NCBI GenBank assembly: GCA_008931825.1
Contig: QXVZ01000948.1
Span: 1 to 45,752, forward strand
Length of the DNA: 45,752 nucleotides
Direction of reading: 5' to 3'
Source of the DNA: Phallusia fumigata
Taxonomy: Eukaryota; Chordata; Ascidiacea; Phlebobranchia; Ascidiidae
This document shows positions 1 to 10,225 of this stretch, one piece after another. Below the pieces are notes generated by a model. That model had not been told where the DNA came from and made no database searches. It saw only the letters and a list, made by a program, of their open reading frames with translations. Made by a program: the position numbers and the translations under genes. The first letter of the stretch is position 1. Each line of letters begins with the position of its first letter.

Positions 1-52
1 GAGAAAATAAGGTTAAGAAGCACCGGCCTAAAACCTCCACTTTCGTCTTCAG

Positions 53-3000
53 TGGGATTTTCTAATCCAGCCGGCGTCCCTACTTTTTTGACTAACTACA
101 ACTCGTCTTCGGAGTCTAAAATGTTCGATGCAGTCGACGCCGAGTGGAACTACAATGTTAACATCAACGACCAAACGCAAGCGACAAGCGTAAGTTACCG
201 GTCCTCGCGTCTGGTATTCCTAATTCTGGTACTGTGCTATCAACAGTTCGCTTTTTGTGATGTAGGCAAATTAACAACAATATAGTCCATTCCTGTCTGA
301 CATTTTTCAACAGGTTGGGCTCGTTTTCCTGAAAAATACCTGAGAAAGCGGATACTGAGATTGTAATTCCTTTCTTGTCATGTGTGCACTAATAGCACGA
401 AAATGTATGCGCTATTCTGTTACTATTTTAATGCTATAGTATGTACATGGATCATCCCAATAGTGTTTTGGCAATGGTCAGTATGTTGGGTGAATCGATC
501 ATACCTTACTACAGTGGAGCTGTTTGCCAAATTGGTTAAAATCTCATTTTGGCAACTTCATGTAACTCTGTGGCAAACAGTGCGTTTTGATCTTGGAATT
601 CCGTTATAAATCACAATAATCTTTAGCAGACTCGACTGTTTTAACCTTTACAAGTTTGAAACAGTTTCATTGATGTTTTTTTACATTGTGTTAACGCAGG
701 AAGAAGCAGGAATCGCACTTTCCAATTTCCAAGCCGAACAAGCTGTGGAAGCGAAACTTTTTGAACCAGTCGAGATCACGGACACCCTTATGCGGCGGCA
801 AGTCGAGAAAATCAGCGTTGTTGGTGAGGGAGCACTGTCACCAGACAAACTGGCCGAGGTGAGGATGTTAACAAAACTAAACTGCGCTCTGCCTATATTT
901 TATGCAGCAATTTTCACAAAGTTCAATCCGTAAGTTGTTGACGCGATTTTCGTGCTGAATAACAACTGACTGATTAGATTTGGTAAGAAACTTTAATTTG
1001 TTGTTGTCAAAAATGTACTGGCCCAAAAGCGACATGCTTTATTCTTCATTTTATTCATCATATTATTCGTTTCGGCAACAACTCATGCTATCATCAGTGA
1101 TACAATAAGGTTGCACTGAACACGCAGGTATTTATGCACATTAGTGCAGAAACGTGAAGATAACATGTTGCAAAACTTTGATTTGTTGTTGTTGTTTTCA
1201 GCTTACAAAGGTGAACGGAGATATGCAGACGGCATATAGTACTGCCACGTACAACGGCAAACCTCTAGACCCAGGTAGGTTGTTAGTTAAGTAAGTTTAA
1301 ATCTTATTATATGTTCCTTTTGACGCCTAGCCTACAAATCTAGGACTTTTGTTGTTTTTGTATTTAACGGTTTCTTGCCTAAAATTGCTCGCTTTGAGGG
1401 TGGCTGACTTGATGACCGCAAGGTCCTTCGCTGCCCTGTACTTTTTTGTATATATTCCTTCGTTATTGAATCATTGTGCAAATAAACTAAACTAAAAAAA
1501 AGCTAAACTAATTAAGTATATTATAAGCCCCCCAATAAAACACGGTCTTGGCCTGCCAATAAAAATACACATGTGAATGGTCGATAGTTTTTTAATAGGA
1601 CACATGGAGAGCCAGCACGTAATCCGTGGGTCTGCTACCCCTGGCACGCGTGCTACGGTTGGCACGAGGTGATTCGTGGGACGCCGAGAGCTTAACGATT
1701 TCATAATTCACCACATTTTTGAACCCATTTACGCGATCTGTACGGTTTTTAACGTTTAGTGCAGTACAGCTGGAGCGGCGAGCTGAAGAGAACACTTGCA
1801 AAACAAACTTTGCAGATTTAACGCAGAAACAATAAACAGTAACGTCATTAACATGGCCCGCGATGCTGTTAAGATTTTGACATAATCCTCAAACTGGCAC
1901 GCGGCTTTCAAAAGCTTGCCGACCCCTAATGTAATCCAATGCAAAGTTACGGCAGCAGTAGCTGCGCTATATAAGATCGCTTTACTTGGGTATGGACCAA
2001 GTGCCCCTTCGACCTATTTAGGATTGCCCTGTATAACTTAATAAGACCTATCTAAAAGATATGACTTTCAAGTTTATGTATTCACCCAAACCACAGCCTC
2101 ATTGTATAGTATTTACGATGTATTGGTTATGTACATATGGTTTTGTTGCAGATTTAACTGCGACAATGGCCAGCTCCCGGGACTACAATGAACTTCGCGA
2201 TACGTGGAAGGGATGGAGAGATTCGAGCGGCAAACTAATGCGCAACGATTACAAATCTTACATCAACCTGCAGAACGAGGTTGCTGTCTTAAACGGTATG
2301 TATTGGTTCGTTGCTTAAATTGATTGGTGATGATAACGAAGTAGGATCGACGGAAGTATACCGCTGTGTGTAGCGTGGACTCGTTTTGGACAAGATTATT
2401 TAAACTTTTACCACACACCTCACAAATGTACGTCTGTGTAAAACATTAGGCTCCATAACTTAGTCCAAGGCATTTGGCACTTGGTTATTTCTAATATAAC
2501 AACAATAAAACCACGGTATGTGGTATTTTGGAGACCAATGTAACCAAAAAAATCATGTGTATGCTGAACCAAAGGACCAGATACCCAAGTATTTATGATA
2601 ATAATTTTCATTGTTCCGATGCAAAATATGCCCTGTAGGTGTTACATCGAAATCGCAGTTTATTCAAGCCTAAAATACCAAACCTACCACAATGATACGA
2701 TGTAAAGTTGTTTCCTTCTAGGTTATGACGACATGGGTGCATTTTGGCGGTCTGCTTACGAAACACCGAACATTGAGAGTCAGTTTGAGGCGGTGTGGCA
2801 GGAAATGTTGCCACTCTATGAACAACTGCACGCATTTGTTCGCAGGTAAGTGACAGACTGTAGTTGAAGCAAGAGGACGGCGTAGTTGCTAAACGGCACT
2901 GCATTTAATTTCTACTGCCACAACCAAACACTTACAGACGCCACTTTTACGTTATTATCATCTCACTGTTGANCGATAGTTTTTTAATAGGACACATGGA

Positions 3001-6000
3001 GAGCCAGCACGTAATCCGTGGGTCTGCTACCCCTGGCACGCGTGCTACGGTTGGCACGAGGTGATTCGTGGGACGCCGAGAGCTTAACGATTTCATAATT
3101 CACCACATTTTTGAACCCATTTACGCGATCTGTACGGTTTTTAACGTTTAGTGCAGTACAGCTGGAGCGGCGAGCTGAAGAGAACACTTGCAAAACAAAC
3201 TTTGCAGATTTAACGCAGAAACAATAAACAGTAACGTCATTAACATGGCCCGCGATGCTGTTAAGATTTTGACATAATCCTCAAACTGGCACGCGGCTTT
3301 CAAAAGCTTGCCGACCCCTAATGTAATCCAATGCAAAGTTACGGCAGCAGTAGCTGCGCTATATAAGATCGCTTTACTTGGGTATGGACCAAGTGCCCCT
3401 TCGACCTATTTAGGATTGCCCTGTATAACTTAATAAGACCTATCTAAAAGATATGACTTTCAAGTTTATGTATTCACCCAAACCACAGCCTCATTGTATA
3501 GTATTTACGATGTATTGGTTATGTACATATGGTTTTGTTGCAGATTTAACTGCGACAATGGCCAGCTCCCGGGACTACAATGAACTTCGCGATACGTGGA
3601 AGGGATGGAGAGATTCGAGCGGCAAACTAATGCGCAACGATTACAAATCTTACATCAACCTGCAGAACGAGGTTGCTGTCTTAAACGGTATGTATTGGTT
3701 CGTTGCTTAAATTGATTGGTGATGATAACGAAGTAGGATCGACGGAAGTATACCGCTGTGTGTAGCGTGGACTCGTTTTGGACAAGATTATTTAAACTTT
3801 TACCACACACCTCACAAATGTACGTCTGTGTAAAACATTAGGCTCCATAACTTAGTCCAAGGCATTTGGCACTTGGTTATTTCTAATATAACAACAATAA
3901 AACCACGGTATGTGGTATTTTGGAGACCAATGTAACCAAAAAAATCATGTGTATGCTGAACCAAAGGACCAGATACCCAAGTATTTATGATAATAATTTT
4001 CATTGTTCCGATGCAAAATATGCCCTGTAGGTGTTACATCGAAATCGCAGTTTATTCAAGCCTAAAATACCAAACCTACCACAATGATACGATGTAAAGT
4101 TGTTTCCTTCTAGGTTATGACGACATGGGTGCATTTTGGCGGTCTGCTTACGAAACACCGAACATTGAGAGTCAGTTTGAGGCGGTGTGGCAGGAAATGT
4201 TGCCACTCTATGAACAACTGCACGCATTTGTTCGCAGGTAAGTGACAGACTGTAGTTGAAGCAAGAGGACGGCGTAGTTGCTAAACGGCACTGCATTTAA
4301 TTTCTACTGCCACAACCAAACACTTACAGACGCCACTTTTACGTTATTATCATCTCACTGTTGAAGAACTGCAACTGCAAGAGTGCGCAGCTCGACAGAT
4401 AACTTAAACCGAGCATCCACTTCGGGAGTTTTCCTCTGTTAAAAAAATGGAACAAACAAACAAACAAGCATGCCAAAGCCAAGTTTTGAGCTTTCACAAG
4501 CTTCAAGTAAGGTTCATGTTTTTACATATCGCCGTTGATTTTGCAGGAGGCTCTACCAGCAGTATGGCGGTGATGTTATAAACCTGAAGGGACCGATACC
4601 TGCTCATTTGCTTGGTAACATGTGGGCTCAGGACTGGGTGAATGTCTACAACCTTGTTGAACCTTATAATGGATATTCACGCCCCGACGCCACAGCTGGC
4701 CTTCAATCTCAGGTGAGATTGAAACCAATGTCGACACGCAAAATGCAAATAAAGGACACTGCTTTTTCACTTTTTCACCTTAAATCAGATTCACGTTAAC
4801 TATTACTAGCAATGATAATTAGCAAAGGCATTTCTGCGTATTACACCCNAAGTTATACGATAAACGAATACTTTAATTGAGAATAAAGAATGGTATGTAT
4901 TTATCTTTGAGGTTTTTTTTCTTCGACAATCTCTTGTTGCTAAAACTAGATGTTTTTAGGGATGGACAGCCGAGAAAATGTTCCATGAAGCCGATGACTT
5001 CTTCGGTAACATGGGCCTGGAGAGAGCACCACAGCCATTCTGGGATAAAACTATGTTTACGAAGCCGACTGATGGCAGAGAGGTGGTGTGCCATGCCTCA
5101 GCCTGGGATTTCTACAATCGCCACGATTTCCGGTAAATTGCCTCGATTTGTCTTGTTTGATTAAACAAAAATGCTATGATACTTAAATTCTTACTACTCT
5201 CCATTAGCCACCTGTTAGTGTGGAGTATGATGAGAGGTGCTCTCACCATACTCCACACTAACAGGTGGCTAATGGAGAGTAGTAACAATTTTATAGCTCT
5301 GCTTAGGGGTAACAGAGCTCTCTAAAAAGCCTACTACTCTTTTCCTTTCCTCAAAGCCAATGAGCCATTTTCGCTTGTAGGGGTGGCGGCACCACTGGTG
5401 GGCAATTGAAAGTAACAGTGTAAACAAGAACGCCTTAATTGAGTAAGTAGTGTTTTTTAGCGGTTGTAACTAAGACTGCTTCGAGGAATTCTCAATGCGT
5501 TGTTTAGGTTCAGGTAAAGTGACAGGGCGGTTATTATATGTTTCTACCCCTTGTCGTTTGTTATTGTTACATGTTTTGCAACAATTTTAAATTTGAAGTT
5601 GTGTGTAGTGCACCTTTAGATGTTGGGATTCAAAATATTACTTTCCTAGTTTATCTACAAAATTATGGTCTCAACCTCAACTCTGACCCAACATGATTGA
5701 TTTGTTACAACACAATTTTACTTAGAATTAAGATGTGCACGGAGATCAACCAGAACGACTTTGTTACCATCCACCACGAGCTAGGCCACATTCAGTACTA
5801 CCTACAATATCAGGATCTACCTACTGTTTTCAGAGATGGTGCAAATCCGGGTTTCCATGAAGCTGTAAGTTGTTACTTTGACAAGTAACATTAGTGCAAA
5901 GATTTCGTTTCATAGCACCTAAGATAATACAAACAAATGGTATCTACTGAAACATCCTAACATTTGAAAAAACTGTTGACGTTTTATAACGACTGCATTT

Positions 6001-9000
6001 GTTTTTGTTATCTTTATTTGTATATCATCGAGATATTTTCAATAGACATGTGTTTTGTATCAGTTAAATGTCATGTCGCCCTTATTGAATGTGTATTCAG
6101 CCTTCAAGTAAAGGCCCATCGCATTTGCAAATCTGATGGTCTATGACTGGCAATATATATTTAGATGCAGAAAGCTTTTTGGTCTGAAACTAAAAAAAAT
6201 AACAGTAACACTATAAACGACAAATTTTCACATACCTCTCAAGATTTGGTTAGAGACCCAACACCAAACCCAGTTCATATTAAACATATATAAGTTTATA
6301 ATAGCTTAATAACTTTTTGCAGGTCGGGGATACTCTTGCTCTTTCTGTTGGCACGTTAGACCATCTTTACAAGCTTGGCCTGATCGATAAACCCGACAAC
6401 AACCCACAAAGCGACGTTAACTACCTGATGAGTGTCGCTCTTGACAAGATTGCCTTTATTCCCTTCGGATATTTAATGGACAAATGGAGATGGGACGTCT
6501 TCAGTGGAAGGGTCAGTGGAAGCTGTATTAGTTGGGCAAGGGACGAAACTTTCGTGGCGCCTTTTGCGCCCGATGTACATAATAAGCCAAACGCATATTT
6601 TTGATAGATAGATGTTGCTTTTTTCGGAACAAAATAGTTGATACTATGCGAAGGGTACTGAAGTCGCGTTCTTTGCTATGTCGCAAAAATTGGTATTAAC
6701 TCATTTTTGCTTCCCGAGAACCCCCTTCTTCTGAGGGGCGGGGAATTTGCCCATTTTGCCCCAACCCATCTTATCCGGCCCGCAGTGGGTTTCATTATTA
6801 TGTTGGAGGTCTCCACGTCAGGACTGGATTCGTCATAGCCCTTTTGCAAGATGTTTTGCCGAAATGTTGATGTGTCATGCTTTTTAGTTGAAATGGCCGT
6901 TGGTCTTGTAGACAGTACCTTGTGATTTTAATGGCTAAAAGCATCTAGTGAAACGTCATCAGCGTTTAGTTAACTTGATTATTATTCAAAACAACAAACT
7001 GTTGAATGCTAAACTTAAATCAGCTCGTTATATAGGCAAACACCAATTGAACCTAAGGTACCCTTTGATTGATAAAGATTCCTTCCTTTTTTAGTCGGCC
7101 CAGACTAACCTCAACCAGGCCTGGTGGGATTATCGCGTCAAATACCAGGGAGTCACCCCGCCCTTAGATAGGACCGAAGAAGATTTTGACCCTGGTGCGA
7201 AGTTTCACATCCCCAACAACGTTCCTTACATCAGGTTTGTGATTATCCTAAGTAGGAGTGACGCTAGGTTGACAAAAAACAGCGAATTTGAGTGCAAGGC
7301 ACTTATTTGCCACTGCAAAATAAGCATCGGAAACAGAATCTCGAATGAACTATAAATGATGTTGCCACACGTTTTCACTTATGATTTTAATAAGTATTCG
7401 AAATTTGTACGGTTTGTTACGTTTTTAGAGGCACTAAAACAGGACCTAAATAATAGACAAAAAAAGGGTTTTACTTTTGTATGACTTCTGGTCAATACGG
7501 CGTTTACATGACAACTGTATTTTCGTTCAGGTATTTCGTAAGCGTCGTCGTTCAGTTCCAGTTCTACGAGGCACTTTGCGCAGAAGCGGGACACACTGAT
7601 GTACTGTACAAGTGCGATTTTAACGGTTCCACAGCTGCCGGAAAGAAATTTGGGTTGGTTCATAGGAAATCTGCATTTACAGAATAATTTCTTTATCTTT
7701 GCTATGTATGGATATAGGCTCAAGTCAGAAGGGTTTTTAACTTTCGAGTCAAGCAAATTAGAAGCTTTAACAGCGAAAACTGATTTCTAGTCATGAGCCA
7801 ACTACGGGCAGGGGTATACTGTAAGACCCGTTGGGTTTCGTAATTCGGTACGCCATATCTGAATCTAAACTTACTAAATGTAGTATTTCTTTTAACGTAG
7901 ACCAGTGGCTCCAAACCTTTAAATCTTTACTTTATACCACTTCTTGTCTAGTAGGAGAGGAGTGTTCCAAAATAAGCAAAAGAGGCATGCATCAAAAAAT
8001 GTTGGAAACCACTGCTCTAGAACTTGTGAATGTAATTTGTATTACTAGGCGTCAAATTAAGGAATCAACTAAATTTCGTATGATTCGAAATTAAAGCAGT
8101 GCACACGCCAGAACCAATATGGTATTTGTGATCCCACAAAACAACTAAACATGCTTTAAAAACGAAATACTCTATTTTCTTGTTAAGCTTACTATGGGGA
8201 TTAATTCTTTCCAGCCAAGTTTTGACCCCAAAAATTACCAGCCCCGACCTCAGGAGGGCCCATAGTTTGAAAAACCTTGTTCCAAAATATCCACAAATTT
8301 GCGGCTTCTGTATTTCAACTTCTTACACGCCGCAAATTTCTCAGGGACATGCTGAAGCTCGGATCGAGTGTCACGTGGGAGGATGCGCTGGAAAAGGTAA
8401 CCGGAACTAGGGAGATGTCGTCCGCATCACTCATCAGGTACTTTCAACCTTTGCTGGACTTCCTCACCGAACAAAACACCAAAAATAACGAAGTGATTGG
8501 TTGGCCTGACTACTCTTGGCAGCCCCCGACAAGTAAGTATCACCATCGTTAAAATTCTTTGATTAAATGCATGCGCAAATTTAATGCCAGGATCTGCCCC
8601 ATAAGAAGGTCAACGATAACGGCACGACAGACGCAATTTTGAATCTGTGTAGGTGAGTTGCTGAAGCGCCAGCCCCGTATAGGCTCCTGTCGTGGGTTCG
8701 AATCCCGCCACAGGCTAGATTTTCCTGAACCTCGCCTGGTTGAATGGAAATGCTTGAAAGGTCGAGTCTGTTTCCGTATAACTTTGCCCTTTGCAGGCCA
8801 GGGCACCATGATTATGTGAATGTTATTTTTTATTGCCCTTACGATGACTAACTGCGTGAAAGCTCCACGTTCGAAACATAAACAATAATTTAGGTGATAT
8901 TAATAAAGTACAGTTACCTAATCAGTGTGCAGGCAGAAACGACCCCTCGAAACATTTTACACGCCTTTTACCTCGTTATATTGGACTAAATTTTAACTGC

Positions 9001-9228
9001 TCCAGTGTCCGAACTTATGTATTTAATACGAGGCAATGTTATTTCCTAATTGGCAGTTCTATTGAAATATTTTTGAAATAGGGTTTAAATTTTTTTTACA
9101 TTTCAGACACGATCCAGAATGCCGACGGAACAGTAAGTTTGGACAACTCTAGCAATGTGGCAAGGGGCAGCTCTATGGTGATGCTACTTGTCGCCGTACA
9201 CGTCATGCTCAAGTGGGCTTTGGAGTGA
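53..9228 (+). CDS. ACE: Angiotensin-converting-enzyme-like M2 zinc metallopeptidase (5' partial, 13 exons)
   Basis: Dipeptidyl carboxypeptidase of family M2, expected to act outside the cell on peptide hormones. Exons read: 53-189, 700-858, 1202-1274, 2152-2295, 2722-2845, 4547-4712, 4960-5132, 5726-5864, 6323-6511, 7095-7234, 7531-7653, 8345-8532 and 9107-9228. All junctions are GT-AG and keep frame, giving about 625 codons, one catalytic domain. Visible family motifs in order are [12 protein letters not shown] (exon 6), [11 protein letters not shown] (exon 7), the zinc site HHELGHIQ (exon 8, HEXXH at 5775-5789), GANPGFHEA followed by VGD with the third zinc ligand (exons 8-9), and AKFHIP plus VPYIRY, which hold the substrate and transition-state Lys, His and two Tyr of mammalian ACE (exons 10-11). 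The catalytic set looks complete, so activity is expected. The first exon begins at the N-terminal edge of the domain; signal peptide, start codon and any second ACE domain lie upstream. The protein ends in a short hydrophobic tail. Confidence 0.95.
1381..1510 (+). repeat. Possible retroelement 3' tail in ACE intron 3
   Basis: A stretch around 1415-1440 that reads like the tail of a dispersed element is followed by AATAAACTAAACT and an A-rich run near 1480-1505. This is the style of a LINE or SINE 3' end. No coding remnant or target duplication was found, so this is a weak call. Confidence 0.25.
1582..2972. repeat. 1391-bp block, first copy of assembly duplication A (ACE exons 4-5)
   Basis: This block recurs at 2974-4364, with no difference noticed by eye, separated only by the single N at 2973. 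It contains ACE exons 4 (2152-2295) and 5 (2722-2845). Exons 4 plus 5 total 268 bases, not a multiple of three, so using both copies would shift the frame. The most likely explanation is an unmerged contig or haplotype overlap rather than a real tandem duplication. Confidence 0.93.
1606..1945. repeat. Relic of a hAT-like non-autonomous element in ACE intron 3
   Basis: The segment near 1855-1930 has the wording typical of hAT-derived repeat ends (TGGCCCGCG, ACTGGCACGCGG, CTTGCCGACCCCT). A diverged relative of the same part is at about 25385-25470 inside the channel gene. The block also lies in assembly duplication A, so it recurs at +1392. Ends and target duplication were not resolved. Confidence 0.4.
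2974..4364. repeat. 1391-bp block, second copy of assembly duplication A
   Basis: Second copy of 1582-2972 at an offset of 1392. It carries duplicate ACE exons at 3544-3687 and 4114-4237. Unique sequence resumes at 4365 and leads into ACE exon 6. Only one of the two copies should be used in the gene model. Confidence 0.93.
4849..4849. other. Single ambiguous base (N)
   Basis: An N in ACE intron 6. Unlike the Ns at 2973 and 34482, the flanks are not copies of each other, so this may be a simple uncalled base or a gap without overlap. Exons 6 and 7 on both sides are intact. Confidence 0.7.
5185..5291. repeat. 107-bp near-perfect palindrome in ACE intron 7
   Basis: Arms 5191-5229 and 5247-5285 are perfect 39-bp reverse complements. 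Inward there is one mismatch, then six more pairs and a three-base loop (5237-5239). Outward there is one mismatch, then five more pairs (5185-5189 with 5287-5291). It could form a stem of about 50 pairs. Possible origins are a fold-back mobile element, a recent inverted duplication or a hairpin RNA precursor; the sequence alone does not decide. Confidence 0.95.
7903..8014. repeat. Small inverted-repeat element (hAT-like ends) in ACE intron 11
   Basis: Ends CAGTGGCTCCAAACC and GGAAACCACTG are inverted relatives. A second copy of the family, including similar flanking DNA on the left, lies at 28420-28505 next to exon 9 of the channel gene. No clean target-site duplication was found, and the homologous left flank suggests the real element is longer than the inverted ends. 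Confidence 0.6.
8643..8716 (+). repeat. tRNA-like sequence (tRNA pseudogene or SINE head) in ACE intron 12
   Basis: The segment folds roughly as a tRNA: D-arm GGTG/CGCC, a four-pair anticodon stem AGCC/GGCT with loop CCGTATA (nominal anticodon GTA), and a T-arm GTGGG-TTCGAAT-CCCGC followed by CACAGGC. The T-arm carries the B-box GGTTCGAATCC. The acceptor stem is imperfect (ATCTGTG against CACAGGC), the universal U33 is C, and the anticodon stem is short. It is therefore more likely a tRNA-derived SINE or decayed tRNA than a working tRNA-Tyr. Confidence 0.45.
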
Positions 9229-9501
9229 CGTCACCAAGTGATGACGTGAGCGATTTAATTCTCCTGCACTTTTTTATTTCTCAAGGGTGTTTTTTGTTGC
9301 TCACAGTTTACGTAATTAGCTATGCCAATTAAGTAAAGTAATTTCGCTTTCGTTGGCTTTTTGGAATTTTCGCACATGGAAACACATGGAAAGAATTTTG
9401 TTTTAGTGCCGAAGATGTGTTTGACAGATCAACAGATGATGTCGCACATCAATCGACAAGTCTGCCTTAATTTGCAGGCTTGTCATGTTTCGCGATCGCA
9501 C

Positions 9502-9507
9502 AATAAA
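9502..9507 (+). other. Candidate polyadenylation signal of the ACE-like gene
   Basis: AATAAA lies 274 bases after the ACE stop codon (9226-9228), in an AT-rich stretch with T-rich sequence downstream. It is the first canonical hexamer noticed after the stop; use in vivo is not shown. Confidence 0.35.
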
Positions 9508-9717
9508 TATTCCAACTTAAAACCTCCAGGTATACGTATTTTTATTCCGATAAAACAGCTGTTCTTATTTAACATCTCTAGATTGTCCACCTAAAGAATA
9601 GTGAACTGCTGGTACAGGGTTTTAAACTAACTTTTGTTGGGTAGATAAGATTTGTTGTGGGATTCTGCAATCGTAAACGTTTGCTATTTATGTGTTTCTT
9701 CATTAAAAATAACACCT

Positions 9718-10016
9718 AAAATAGGGTTCTGCTAAAAGCCTGACTTCGGCAAAGATGTTTCACAATATATTTGTCAGAATAAATGCCTCGAAGAGTATTT
9801 GAAATAGCCTACTTTTTGTAATGTTTGGTTGCAGAAGGCCCAACTTTCGTGATTGTCGAAGGCCTGACAGTGCAAAGCGTCGTAGGAAGACCTGCATTTG
9901 ACAATCACGAAAGTCGGGCATTCTGCGATCAACAATCAAGCTATTCAGTTTGAAAAATATTTTATGAAACACTGCCTTCAAAGTCAGGCCAGTCAGGCTT
10001 CTAGTAAAACCCCCTA
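9718..10016. repeat. About 300-bp imperfect fold-back element between ACE and the channel gene
   Basis: The left half (from about 9723, containing AAGCCTGACTTCGG) and the right half (to about 10012) are imperfect inverted copies. The best matched part pairs 9834-9866 with about 9890-9923 (CTTTCGTGATTGTC and its complement), and the outer ends share GGGTT-T-CTA-AAGCCTGACT. This is the form of a fold-back MITE. It fills much of the short gap between two convergent genes. Target duplications were not resolved. Confidence 0.65.
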
Positions 10017-10225
10017 AAATGGCAATTTTCTAAATGAAAGTTAGGGTAATGGTAGGCTATGACTTCTTTCTGACTTAGTCCAGACAAAAACACACTCGCA
10101 TTTAAAACAAACCCAAAAGTTTTAACGCAACGCATACACTTGGAAAACACAACAAATTAACACAGGAAACCGTAATATGCACGTTACAAGTAAGGAATAC
10201 AGTGCTTGCAGTTTGTAGCTGGTTT

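Noticed and set aside
2974-4364. True tandem duplication of ACE exons 4 and 5
   Set aside because: No difference noticed by eye over 1391 bp, a single N at the joint, and loss of frame if both are used point to an assembly overlap.
8643-8716. Functional tRNA-Tyr gene
   Set aside because: Acceptor stem mismatches, C at position 33, a short anticodon stem, and no upstream intron-containing form typical of tRNA-Tyr.
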